Positions 25,342-33,444 of a DNA stretch of 64,000 nucleotides are shown in pieces. The stretch is from VRUE01 sp036403515 (GTDB lineage: Bacteria; Actinomycetota; Thermoleophilia; Solirubrobacterales; 70-9). The notes below the pieces were generated by a model that was not told the DNA's origin, did no database searches, and was given only the letters and a program-made list of their open reading frames with translations. The translations under genes and the position numbers were made by a program. The stretch lies in assembly GCA_036403515.1 (NCBI GenBank), contig DASWQV010000093.1, forward strand, positions 1 through 64,000. Reading direction: 5' to 3'. The number at the start of each line of letters is the position of its first letter. Within the stretch, counting starts at the first letter, position 1.

Positions 25342-26307
25342 CTAGCTATAGCGCTGTACGACGCCGTCCGCGACGAGGCCCAGGAGCTGCCGCTGCTCGG
25401 GGTCCGAGGAGGCGGCATCGAGCCGGTTCTTGGCCGTCGCGACCATTGCCAGGGCCCGTGCGCGGACCTGATCCAGTGCTCCCGTAGCGGCAATTCGGTC
25501 GCAAAGCGCCTCGGCGCCGGGTGGGTCGAGCGCGCGCAGGTCAGCCGAGCGAATCGAGGGGTCCTGCGCCGCCGCGAGGATCAGCGGCAGGGTGATCGTG
25601 CCGTCGAGCAGATCGGTGCCGCGGGCCTTGCCGGTGCGCTCCGGCGGGCCGGAGACGTCCAGAACGTCATCAAGGAGCTGGAAGGCGAGCCCGATCTCGG
25701 TGCCGAAGGAACCCAGCGCCTCGCTGTCGCTTCCCATTCGGCAGGCGCACTCGAACAGCTTCGCGGTCTTGAGCCGGCAGCGCTCGAGATAGCGCTGCTC
25801 GGAGATCTCCAGGTCAAAGGCGTCCTGGCGCTGGGCGAGCTCGCCGCGGGCCAGCGCCGCCGAAGCTTCCGCCAGCAGCGAGACAGAGCGCCTGTCGCCA
25901 TGTTCGGCGAGAAAGGCAAAGGCGCGCGAAAACAGGAGATCGCCGGCGGCTGTGGCGCGGGCGCGGCCGGAGACAGCGGCGATGGTGGGCTGGCCGCGGC
26001 GCAGGGGCGCGGCATCGAGGACGTCGTCGTGGACGAGGGTCGCCATGTGGACGAGCTCGATCGCGGTCGCGGCCCGCACCGCTTCCTCTCCGCCCCCCGC
26101 GCCGGCGCTGAGCAGGACGAGGAGCGGCCGCAGCCGCTTGCCGCCGGCGGCAAGAGTGGCGGTGAGGTCGGCGGTGAGCAGCTCACCGTGGCCCCGGCTC
26201 TGCTCGCGCAGCTGCGACTCGACCTCGCCGAGCCGGGCAGGCAGCCAGCGACTCGATGCGTCGAGCACCGCGGTAACCGGCGGCGGGACGGTGGAGCGCT
26301 TGCTCAC
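25342..26307 (-). CDS. Polyprenyl diphosphate synthase (probable menaquinone side-chain enzyme)
   Basis: Trans-prenyltransferase condensing IPP with an allylic diphosphate. The 321-residue product has GGKRLRP (55-61), first Asp-rich motif DDVLD (94-98), second DDVLD (214-218), the FQLLDDVLD context and GKARGTDLLDGTITLP. GTG start overlaps the menG stop by four bases. Neighbouring menG and qcrABC point to the menaquinone tail (heptaprenyl to nonaprenyl), but chain length cannot be read from sequence. Confidence 0.9.
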   Translation of the reverse strand: MSKRSTVPPPVTAVLDASSRWLPARLGEVESQLREQSRGHGELLTADLTATLAAGGKRLRPLLVLLSAGAGGGEEAVRAATAIELVHMATLVHDDVLDAAPLRRGQPTIAAVSGRARATAAGDLLFSRAFAFLAEHGDRRSVSLLAEASAALARGELAQRQDAFDLEISEQRYLERCRLKTAKLFECACRMGSDSEALGSFGTEIGLAFQLLDDVLDVSGPPERTGKARGTDLLDGTITLPLILAAAQDPSIRSADLRALDPPGAEALCDRIAATGALDQVRARALAMVATAKNRLDAASSDPEQRQLLGLVADGVVQRYS

Positions 26308-26972
26308 CTGAGAACGCCGCTGTGGATCGCGATGATCCCCCCAGCGAGAACCGTCCAGCGGATCTGCTCCAGGCCAACCGCGTCCATCATCTCGGCCAGG
26401 CGCCGCGGGTCGGGAAAGCTGCGCACCGACTCGGGCAGGTAGGAGTAGGCCTCGCTGTCGCCGGAGAAAGCTCCAAGCAGGGGCACCACGCGATCAAACC
26501 AGAGCGAGTAGAAGAGCGAGAGGGGCGGGCGAGTCGGCTGGGTGATCTCGAGCACGACAAACCGGCCGCCGGGCCGCAGAACCCGCGCCATCTCACGCAG
26601 CCCCCGGTCGAGGTCGGCGAGGTTGCGCACACCGAAGCCGACCGTGACCGCGTCGAAGCGACCGGCGTCGTAGGGAAGGCTGAGCGCGTCGGCCCACTCG
26701 AAACGCACGGCCTCGGCGCCGCGGCCGTTGGCCTTCTCGCGGGCAAGGTCGAGCATCGGCTCGGAGAAGTCGCAGCCGACCACATGGCCACCGGGCGAGA
26801 CCCGGCCGGCGAGCTCGAGCGCCATGTCGCCAGTGCCGCAGCAGACGTCGAGGGCCGAATCGCCCGGCCCCAGCTCGGCGCGCTCGGCGGCGCGCTGGCG
26901 CCAACGATGGTGCAGGCCCGCGGTCATCACCGAGTTGAGCGCGTCGTAGCGGCCCGCCACACGGTCGAACAT
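26304..26972 (-). CDS. menG: Demethylmenaquinone methyltransferase (MenG/UbiE)
   Basis: SAM-dependent C-methylation of demethylmenaquinone, the last step of menaquinone synthesis. Motifs: MFDRVAGRYDALNSVMTAG, LDVCCGTGDMALELA (SAM motif I), GCDFSEPMLDLAREKA, and VGFGVRNLADLDRGLREMAR. The start is uncertain: ATG 26972 begins at the conserved MFDRVAGRYD, but homologous-looking codons (FAGQVNR) continue upstream with no ATG/GTG/TTG before the qcrC stop. 222 residues from this ATG, slightly short. Overlaps the prenyl synthase gene. Confidence 0.9.
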   Translation of the reverse strand: MFDRVAGRYDALNSVMTAGLHHRWRQRAAERAELGPGDSALDVCCGTGDMALELAGRVSPGGHVVGCDFSEPMLDLAREKANGRGAEAVRFEWADALSLPYDAGRFDAVTVGFGVRNLADLDRGLREMARVLRPGGRFVVLEITQPTRPPLSLFYSLWFDRVVPLLGAFSGDSEAYSYLPESVRSFPDPRRLAEMMDAVGLEQIRWTVLAGGIIAIHSGVLR

Positions 26973-27015
26973 GCGATTGACCTGCCCAGCGAACTGGGCT
27001 GAGTCCCGAGAGGGC

Positions 27016-27717
27016 TTAGTCGAGTGAGGAGAGGAAATCGGCGAGCTCGTTGAGCTTCTTCGGCGGCAGGTCGCGGAAGGAGGGCATGATACCCGGGCCG
27101 ATCTCAACCGAGCGCAGGATCGCCGCGCGCGGAATCCGCTGGGCGATATGGGTCAGTTCAGGCCCGGGGCCGTTGTTGCCATTCTCGCCCAGCTTGTGGC
27201 AGGCAAGGCAGCCGGAACCGGCGACGACCTCCTTGCCGGCCTGGTATTGAGGAGCGACCTTCATGTCGATCTCGGTCGGCGAGCCACCGGTGGCGCCGAG
27301 GTAGCTGAGGTAGGCCATCGCGGCGATCGTCAGGCAACCGGCCGTGGTCGCGATCGGGCGGCGGATCGGGTTGCGCTCCGGACCGCGATCGTAGAACGGC
27401 AGGAGGAGGAGCAGGACCATGCAGATCGTCGGGATGCCGATCGTCGCGATCGGCACCAGCTCCGGCGGCTTGATCACACGCAGGAGCTCGAAGAGGAAGA
27501 AGAAGTACCACTCCGGACGCGGCACGTAGGTGGTCGAGGTCGGATCCGCCTTCGGGCCTTGCTCGGCGCCGAGCACGACCGACATCAGAATGATCACACC
27601 GACGACGACCAGCATCATCGCCGAGTCCTTCAGCACCGCGTAGGGGAAGAAGGGCTTGCCCTTCTTCTTCAGCAGCTCGTATTCCTCGAGGTATGCCTGC
27701 TTGTCCGAGGGCTTCAT
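27016..27717 (-). CDS. qcrC: Menaquinol:cytochrome c reductase, subunit IV-cytochrome c fusion
   Basis: 233 residues. The N-terminal part is a PetD/subunit IV-like cytochrome b C-terminus (TYVPRPEWYFFFLFELLR near 64-80, with TM segments about 32-50, 88-108 and 125-142). The C-terminal part is a mono-haem cytochrome c with CLACH (170-174) and a probable distal Met in GPGIMPSFRDLPP. This fusion is the architecture of Bacillus QcrC rather than the di-haem cytochrome c subunit of most actinobacteria. ATG overlaps the qcrB stop by four bases. Confidence 0.9.
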   Translation of the reverse strand: MKPSDKQAYLEEYELLKKKGKPFFPYAVLKDSAMMLVVVGVIILMSVVLGAEQGPKADPTSTTYVPRPEWYFFFLFELLRVIKPPELVPIATIGIPTICMVLLLLLPFYDRGPERNPIRRPIATTAGCLTIAAMAYLSYLGATGGSPTEIDMKVAPQYQAGKEVVAGSGCLACHKLGENGNNGPGPELTHIAQRIPRAAILRSVEIGPGIMPSFRDLPPKKLNELADFLSSLD

Positions 27718-28625
27718 GAGGCTGGAGCCGCTCCGTTGGACGGCGACGCCCCGTTGCCCTCGACTCCAGCGTCGAGCTGGGAGACCGGGGTTGCGACTTT
27801 GGGCTTGTCGGCCTTGAGCCAGGGTGGCGCGGTCGTGCCGAGCTTGACTACCAGGTACATGTGGGCGCCGATCAAGGCGATGATCGCGCCGGGAACGAGC
27901 AGCATGTGGATCGCGTAGAAGCGCGACAGCGTGGTCGCGCCCAGCTCGGGGCCGGCTCGCAGGAAGTCGCTGAGGTACGGGCCGACGACCGGGCCGGTGC
28001 CGTTGATGTTGATGCCGACCACCGAGGCCCAGAAGGAGCGCTGGTCGAAGGGCAGCAGGTAGCCGGTGAAGGCCATCGTCATCGTCAGGATCAGCAGCAC
28101 CACGCCGATCACCCAGTTGAGCTCACGCGGGTACTTGTAGGCGCCGAAGAAGAAGGTGCGGCCCATATGCAGGAAGACGAGGATGACCATCACGCTCGAG
28201 CCCCACTTGTGCATCCCGTGGACGAGCTGGCCGAGGAAGACGTCGTTGTTGATATGTGCGATCGAGGCGTAGGCCTGGGTCGCCGAAGGTGTGTAGAACA
28301 TCGCCAGGAAGACGCCGGTGATCGCCTGTGAGATGAAGGCGATCAGGGTGGCCGAGCCGAGCGTGTAGAACCAGTTGGTGCCCTTGGGCACCTTGCGGTA
28401 GAGCATCCCGGTGAGGAAGCCGGAGGCCGCGGTCCGCTGATCGACCCAGGCAAGGACGTCGGCTGGCGCGTCCTTGGCGCGGTCGCCGAGCCGCTGGGCG
28501 TCAGAGGGGCGATCGGGCGGAGCCGTCTTCAGGTCCGCCGGCGCCGGCCCCTTGGCGGCGCCGTTGCTTGCGCCAGGCTTGGCCGGTTTGCGCAGTGGCG
28601 CGGGAATCAGGGAGTCGAGCTTCAT
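27714..28625 (-). CDS. qcrB: Menaquinol:cytochrome c reductase, cytochrome b6-like subunit
   Basis: 303 residues: a Pro/Ala-rich N-terminal extension (about 1-55), then a four-TM cytochrome b N-terminal domain carrying the haem-ligand histidines in LVHGMHKWGSSVMVILVFLH and YAIHMLLVPGAIIALIGAH. The Qo-side region is FTGYLLPFDQRSFWA. It lacks the C-terminal cytochrome b half, which qcrC supplies, as in b6f-type complexes. A low-complexity tail follows. Confidence 0.93.
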   Translation of the reverse strand: MKLDSLIPAPLRKPAKPGASNGAAKGPAPADLKTAPPDRPSDAQRLGDRAKDAPADVLAWVDQRTAASGFLTGMLYRKVPKGTNWFYTLGSATLIAFISQAITGVFLAMFYTPSATQAYASIAHINNDVFLGQLVHGMHKWGSSVMVILVFLHMGRTFFFGAYKYPRELNWVIGVVLLILTMTMAFTGYLLPFDQRSFWASVVGININGTGPVVGPYLSDFLRAGPELGATTLSRFYAIHMLLVPGAIIALIGAHMYLVVKLGTTAPPWLKADKPKVATPVSQLDAGVEGNGASPSNGAAPAS

Positions 28626-28636
28626 CGCCTAGCGCC

Positions 28637-29317
28637 TCAGCCGCTCGGGGGTGGGAAGGTCGAAGGTCGAGGCGGATACAGATATTCCCAGACGCCGCCC
28701 GTGAACTCGCCGGGATCGCGGGCGCGGACCGGCTCGAGCTGGGAGGTGACGCTGTAGCGCGGTCCCAGCTCGACCTGGCCATCGCGAACGCGAGCCTGGA
28801 AGTGATCGAGCGGACGAACCGGGGGGCCGCCGATCCGTTTGCCCTGGAAGTCGTAGACGCCGCCGTGGCAAGGACAGATGAAGTTGCCGGCGGCCTCGAC
28901 GAAACGAACGGGACAGCCGAGGTGGGCGCAGCGGTTGGAGACGGCGACGATCTCGTTCGGTTTCTCGTCGAGCTGCTTGGAGCTTTTGCGCACGTAGGCG
29001 GTGGTCTTGCCGGCGTCGCCGATTCCCTCGGTTTCGGTGAAGACGACCTGGCGGTAGGTGTCCTCGACAAAGTCGCTGACCGGCCCGACCGCCTCCCAGC
29101 GCTCCTTGCCGCGGTGGAAGATCGGCGCTACGGCGAAGCCGACCGCGGGCAGGACGATCGCCGCTCCGGCGATTCCGCCGATACCCTGGACCGCGACTGT
29201 GAAGGCGCGCCGGCGCGTCATCGACTCCCCCTCGAAGTAGCCGGGAGGGTCAGGGATCGGGCGCTCTGGCCGGTCGGGCGCCTCGGCCCCGTTTTGCTTG
29301 TCCGCGTCGTCGCTCAA
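28637..29317 (-). CDS. qcrA: Rieske iron-sulfur subunit of menaquinol:cytochrome c reductase
   Basis: 226 residues. Carries the [2Fe-2S] cluster: CAHLGC (C130, H132) and CPCHGG (C148, H151) plus the C135/C150 disulfide pair. A twin-arginine signal (TRRRAFTVAVQGIGG, about 34-48) precedes a TM anchor, so Tat export is expected and tatA/tatC lie 4 kb away. TTG 29317 is chosen because GAGG lies eight bases upstream and the preceding gene ends at 29328. The order qcrA-qcrB-qcrC is complete. Confidence 0.92.
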   Translation of the reverse strand: MSDDADKQNGAEAPDRPERPIPDPPGYFEGESMTRRRAFTVAVQGIGGIAGAAIVLPAVGFAVAPIFHRGKERWEAVGPVSDFVEDTYRQVVFTETEGIGDAGKTTAYVRKSSKQLDEKPNEIVAVSNRCAHLGCPVRFVEAAGNFICPCHGGVYDFQGKRIGGPPVRPLDHFQARVRDGQVELGPRYSVTSQLEPVRARDPGEFTGGVWEYLYPPRPSTFPPPSG

Positions 29318-29327
29318 CAGCTCAACC

Positions 29328-29858
29328 TCAAGAGGTAGCAAGTCTATTGACTCGCGCCATCTCACGGTCTGCGTGCTCGCCGCCACCGACCGCCAGGGCC
29401 GACGTGCGCCACAGGCCCGCCACCTCGTTCTCACGGCCCTCGGCGTGCAGCTGGGCACAGCGGCCGATCAATAGGGACAGCACCATCACCGCCTCGTCGT
29501 CCCCGAGCGCCGCGAGCCGCTCGATGCCGAGGGCGTAGAGGTAGTCGCCGGCGAGCAGGGCGAGGTCGGCGTCGTGGCCGCGCAGCAGCCGCGGGGTGCC
29601 GTAGTGCATCAGGTAGCCCTCGCGGACCGCCTCGACCACGAACGCGTACTCGCCGGGCGCGGCGGCCGCTCGCTCCCCGAGGGCCGCGAGCAGGCCGAAG
29701 ACCGGTCGCTCGGTCGGCTCGACGACGTGGGCCGAAATCGGTGTTCCCTCCTCGCGCAGGCGAGTCGCCAGCACCGCCAGGGCATCCCCCGGGCCGGAGC
29801 TCACCGAGCACCCCGGTGCGATGCGCTGAGCGCCCGCGAGGGGGAGAAAACGTTGCAC
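29328..29858 (-). CDS. Hypothetical protein, all-helical
   Basis: About 176 residues from GTG 29858, between hemL and qcrA on the same strand (stop of hemL five bases upstream). The middle section (YLMHYGTPRLLRGHDADLAL, LLAGDYLYALGIERLAALGD) is faintly reminiscent of the N-terminal helices of polyprenyl synthases, but the DDxxD motifs are missing. I do not recognise the family. The codon pattern and the tight spacing in an operon argue it is real. Confidence 0.6.
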   Translation of the reverse strand: MQRFLPLAGAQRIAPGCSVSSGPGDALAVLATRLREEGTPISAHVVEPTERPVFGLLAALGERAAAAPGEYAFVVEAVREGYLMHYGTPRLLRGHDADLALLAGDYLYALGIERLAALGDDEAVMVLSLLIGRCAQLHAEGRENEVAGLWRTSALAVGGGEHADREMARVNRLATS

Positions 29859-29862
29859 CCCG

Positions 29863-31134
29863 TCATCGCAGGGCCTCGGCGAGCGACTCGGCGGTGGCTT
29901 CCAGCGTGCGGTCGATCGCCTCCTCGTCGTGGGCCAGCGAGACGAACCAGGCCTCGAACTGCGAGGGCGGCGGGTAGATCCCCCGCTCCAGCATCGCCCG
30001 GCAGAAACGGGCGTGGGCATCGAGGTCGCAGGCGGCGGCGCCCGCGAAGTCGCGGACCGGCGGCGGCTCGCTGAAGAAGAGGGTGAGCAGGCCGGGCGCC
30101 GAGGCCACCTGCAAGGGGCGGCCCTCGACGAGGGTTTCGAGGCCGGTCGCGAGGCGCTCGGTGAGCGCCGCGAGGCGCTCGTATGCCGGATCATCGAGGG
30201 CGCGCAGAGTGGCAAGCCCCGCGGCGGTAGCGAGGGGGTTGCCGGAGAGGGTGCCGGCTTGGTAGACGTCGCCGGCGGGGGCGACTCGCTCGAGCAGCTG
30301 GCGCGGGCCGGCGAAAGCCGCGGCGGGGAGACCGCCGCCGAGCACCTTGCCGAGCACGGTCAGGTCGGGCTCGACCCCGTAGAGCTGCTGGGCGCCGCCG
30401 CGGGCGACCCGAAAGCCGCTGATCACCTCGTCGAAGACGAGCAGGGCGCCTGCCTCCCGGGTGGCGAGGCGGAGGAAGTCAAGGAAGCCGTCGGTGGCTG
30501 GGACGACGCCCATGTTGGCGGCGATCGGCTCGGCGATCAGGGCGGCGACGGCGTGGTCGCCGAGCGCCCGGGAAACCGCCTCGCGATCGTTCCAGGGCAC
30601 GACCACGGTGCCCGCCGTCTGAGCCGCGGGGACGCCTGGGCTGGCCGGGATCGCCAGCGTCGCCAGGCCTGAGCCGGCATCGGCGAGAAGCCCATCGGAG
30701 TGGCCGTGGTAGGCGCCGGCGAACTTGACCACCACCTCGCAGCCAGTGGCGGCGCGGGCGAGGCGAACCGCGCTCATCGCCGCCTCGGTGCCGGAACTGG
30801 TCATCCGCACCATCTCGGCCGAGGGGATGCGCTCGACGACCTCCTCGGCCAGCTCGACCTCGGCCTCGGTGGCGGCGCCGAAGCTCGTCCCCCGGGTCGC
30901 GGCGTCGGCCACCGCCGCGATCACCGCCGGATCTGCATGGCCGAGAATCAGCGGCCCCCAGGAGCAGACCCAGTCGACGTAGCGATTGCCGTCGACGTCG
31001 ATCAGCTCACAGCCCTCACCACGCTCGACGAAGATCGGCTCGCGCCCGATCTGTCGCATCGCCCGCACAGGGCTGTTAACCCCTCCCGGAAGAACCTTCA
31101 CCGCCCGCTGGTACAGCTCGGAAGACGTCGACAC
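29863..31134 (-). CDS. hemL: Glutamate-1-semialdehyde 2,1-aminomutase
   Basis: PLP enzyme that makes 5-aminolevulinate in the C5 tetrapyrrole pathway. 423 residues with LPGGVNSPVRA, SSGTEAAMSAVRLARA, FAGAYHGHSDGLL, LLVFDEVISGFR (D235) and the PLP lysine K263 in LGKVLGGGLP. GTG 31134 gives the family-typical start MSTSSELYQRAVKVLPGG. Reading frame continues upstream through a palindromic element (31140-31252) but that part is not enzyme sequence. Confidence 0.95.
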   Translation of the reverse strand: MSTSSELYQRAVKVLPGGVNSPVRAMRQIGREPIFVERGEGCELIDVDGNRYVDWVCSWGPLILGHADPAVIAAVADAATRGTSFGAATEAEVELAEEVVERIPSAEMVRMTSSGTEAAMSAVRLARAATGCEVVVKFAGAYHGHSDGLLADAGSGLATLAIPASPGVPAAQTAGTVVVPWNDREAVSRALGDHAVAALIAEPIAANMGVVPATDGFLDFLRLATREAGALLVFDEVISGFRVARGGAQQLYGVEPDLTVLGKVLGGGLPAAAFAGPRQLLERVAPAGDVYQAGTLSGNPLATAAGLATLRALDDPAYERLAALTERLATGLETLVEGRPLQVASAPGLLTLFFSEPPPVRDFAGAAACDLDAHARFCRAMLERGIYPPPSQFEAWFVSLAHDEEAIDRTLEATAESLAEALR

Positions 31135-31139
31135 GCTAA

Positions 31140-31252
31140 ATGCCGAGTCCGGCAGGGGTGGAACGTCTTGTACTTTTTCGTCGCGCGTCGTGGGCGACAG
31201 CAGGCACCGTCCCACCGAAAAAGTTAAGTGGAACCCCTGCCGGACTCGGCAT
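31140..31252 (-). repeat. Long hairpin element, family 1, copy A
   Basis: Outer arms 31140-31159 and 31233-31252 are a perfect 20-bp inverted repeat. Inside lie the conserved family-1 cores: TTGTACTTTTTCG on the left (31168-31180) and CGAAAAAGTTAAG on the right (31216-31228), around a 35-base unconserved loop. It fills the gap between ahbAB and hemL: it abuts the ahbAB TAG and ends five bases before the hemL GTG. Confidence 0.9.
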
Positions 31253-32338
31253 CTACGAGTGCTCCGCTTCCCACCTGGCGTAGTCGTCGGTGAAGTAGTG
31301 AAGCCGGATCTTCTTGTACTCGGTCGAGGAGTAGAGAGTGGCGCGATCGTCCGGCCCCATGCCGCACTCCGCGGCGATCGAATCGAGGATCGCGTCGCAC
31401 TCCTCCTTGGAGCGGCCGTGGGCCATCGTGAAGACGCTGTAGGGCCAGTCCTCATATGTGGGGCGCTGGTAGCAATGCGAGATGCCGCGGAAGGAGGCCA
31501 TGCGCCCGCCGACCTCCATGATCTCCTCCTCGGGCACCTTCCAGACCCCCATGCCATTGGCGGAGAAGCCGGCGCGACGGTGATAGAGGATCGCGGCAAC
31601 GCGGCGAAGCAGCTTGCGCTCGATCATTCCACCGAGGTGCGCGAGCAGGTCCTCGGTGGACATCCCCAGCTCCGTCGCGGCTTTGTCGTAGGGCCGCTCA
31701 ACCGGGTCCATCGGTCCCTGCAAGGTGCGGATCACGGCGATGTCGCGCTCGTCGTAGGGCTGCGCCTCGAGCTCGCGAGGGGGCGACGCCTCGAGCGCGG
31801 CGGCGAGGGCGTCGGTGCCCTTCTCCATCTCCAGGTTCATGTTGATCTTGAACAGGGTCAGGGTCGGCAGCTCGCGCATCGACTCGGCGCCGGTCTCCCG
31901 CATCAGCGCCTCGAGGGTGCCGGCGAGGCCCAGCTCGGAGTCGGGTGGGGTCGCGATCGTGAACCAGAGGTTGAACTCGTGTGTGCGCAAGTAGTTGTGT
32001 GAGACCCCCGGGTGGGCGTTGACCGCCTGGGCCGCTCGCTGGGGATTCTCGGCATCGACCTTGGCCGCCACCAGCATCGACTCATAGCCGAGCGCGCGGG
32101 TGTCGAAGATCGGCGTGATCTCGCGGATGATTCGCTCGTCGAGCAGGCGCCGGGTGCGAGCGAGAGCGTCGTCGAGCTCGAGGTCGGCCTCGGAGGCGAC
32201 GAGCGCGAACGGTTCGGGGTCGAGCGGAAAGCGCGACTGGAGGAGGTTCATCAGCCGCTTGTCGGTCTCATCGAGCGGGATTGCCGCGCCGTCCTTGCGC
32301 GAGCGCGCCTTGGACTGCGGGACCTTTACCGAAGCCAT
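31253..32338 (-). CDS. Fused AhbA/AhbB-type siroheme decarboxylase (Lrp/AsnC fold)
   Basis: A 361-residue protein with two Lrp/AsnC-like halves. The first (about 25-175) has a helix-turn-helix-like start (LDETDKRLMNLLQSRFPLD) and HEFNLWFTIATP. The second (about 190-361) has ERDIAVIRTLQGP and the AhbB-type motif YHRRAGFSANGMGVWKVP followed by SHCYQRPTYEDWPYSVFTM. These motifs are typical of siroheme decarboxylase subunits, which remove two acetate carboxyls in the alternative haem and haem d1 pathways. Position between hemB and hemL supports a tetrapyrrole role over gene regulation. Overlaps hemB by 13 bases. Confidence 0.8.
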   Translation of the reverse strand: MASVKVPQSKARSRKDGAAIPLDETDKRLMNLLQSRFPLDPEPFALVASEADLELDDALARTRRLLDERIIREITPIFDTRALGYESMLVAAKVDAENPQRAAQAVNAHPGVSHNYLRTHEFNLWFTIATPPDSELGLAGTLEALMRETGAESMRELPTLTLFKINMNLEMEKGTDALAAALEASPPRELEAQPYDERDIAVIRTLQGPMDPVERPYDKAATELGMSTEDLLAHLGGMIERKLLRRVAAILYHRRAGFSANGMGVWKVPEEEIMEVGGRMASFRGISHCYQRPTYEDWPYSVFTMAHGRSKEECDAILDSIAAECGMGPDDRATLYSSTEYKKIRLHYFTDDYARWEAEHS

Positions 32339-33297
32339 GCCGCGGCCTCCTTCGCGTAGTAGGTGACGATCGCGTCGGCTCCGGCACGGCGGATCGAGGT
32401 AAGCGTCTCCAGCACGGCGGCCCGCTCGTCGATCCAGCCCTGCTCGACGGCAGCCTTGAGCATCGAGTACTCGCCGGAGACGTGGTAGGCGACGAGCGGC
32501 GCCCCGGTCGCGTCCTTGAGCTGGCGGACCACGTCGAGGTAGGCGGTCGCGGGCTTGACCATCAGCATGTCGGCGCCCTCGTCGAGGTCGAGCTGGGCCT
32601 CGCGCACAGCTTCGGCGGCGTTGGCCGGGTCCATCTGGTAGCCGCGGCGGTCGCCGAATTCAGGGGTTGTGCCGGCCGCATCGCGGAAGGGACCGTAGAA
32701 CGCCGAGGCGTACTTGGCGCTGTAGGCGACGATCGGCACGCCGGCGTGGCCCTCCTCGTCGAGCTGGTGGCGGATCGCCGCGACCCTGCCGTCCATCATG
32801 TCGCTGGGAGCGACCGCGTCGGCTCCTGCCTCCGCGTGGGAGACCGCGGTTTTCGCCAGCAGCTCGACCGTGATGTCGTTGTCGACCTCACCGTCGCGGA
32901 CGAATCCGCAGTGGCCGTGGGCGGTGTACTCGCAGAGGCAAACGTCGGTGATCACGGTCAGCTCGGGATGCGCCTCCTTGAGCGCCCGCACCGCCATCTG
33001 AACGACGCCCTCGTCGTCATAGGCGCCCGAGCCCGATTCGTCCTTGGCGGCGGGGATGCCGAAGAGCAGGACGGTGCCGATGCCCGCGGTGGCGATCTCT
33101 GTGGCCTCGGCTACCAGCTCGGAGATCGAGAAGCGCTCGATTCCGGGCATCGAGTCGATCTCCTCACGGACGTCTTCGCCGGCCGTTACGAAGAGTGGCT
33201 GGATCAGGTCTGCGGGCGACAGGTTCGTCTCTCGAACCAGGCCGCGCAATGACTCCGTGCGCCGGAGGCGGCGCATGCGTGTGGCGGGGAATGGCAC
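32326..33297 (-). CDS. hemB: Delta-aminolevulinic acid dehydratase (porphobilinogen synthase)
   Basis: Condenses two 5-aminolevulinate molecules to porphobilinogen. 323 residues. Zinc-type cysteine cluster DVCLCEYTAHGHCG, active-site lysines in IVAYSAKYASAFYGPFRDA and MLMVKPATAYLD, and the GYQMDPANAAEA motif. GTG start. First gene of hemB-ahbAB-hemL on the minus strand. Confidence 0.96.
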   Translation of the reverse strand: MPFPATRMRRLRRTESLRGLVRETNLSPADLIQPLFVTAGEDVREEIDSMPGIERFSISELVAEATEIATAGIGTVLLFGIPAAKDESGSGAYDDEGVVQMAVRALKEAHPELTVITDVCLCEYTAHGHCGFVRDGEVDNDITVELLAKTAVSHAEAGADAVAPSDMMDGRVAAIRHQLDEEGHAGVPIVAYSAKYASAFYGPFRDAAGTTPEFGDRRGYQMDPANAAEAVREAQLDLDEGADMLMVKPATAYLDVVRQLKDATGAPLVAYHVSGEYSMLKAAVEQGWIDERAAVLETLTSIRRAGADAIVTYYAKEAAAWLR

Positions 33298-33314
33298 TGG
33301 GGCGAGTTTAGGGG

Positions 33315-33391
33315 AGGGACGTGGGTGCCCCTACCCCGGACGCGCGGCTGCGCCGCGCTTGAGTGTCCGGGGCAGGGGCACCCACGTCCCT
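33315..33391. repeat. Long inverted repeat (third hairpin type)
   Basis: Arms 33315-33340 and 33366-33391 (26 bp, one mismatch) flank a loop that itself folds (GCGCGGC-TGC-GCCGCGC). Arm content includes GTGGGTGCCCCT. It lies between the divergent hemB and ABC-transporter genes, so unlike families 1 and 2 it does not follow a stop codon. Could act as a promoter-region structure or be a mobile hairpin remnant. Confidence 0.85.
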
Positions 33392-33444
33392 TTCGCAAGC
33401 GGTGGCTAACAATGCGGTTCCCCTTGACGGATAGCTTTGGCGGC

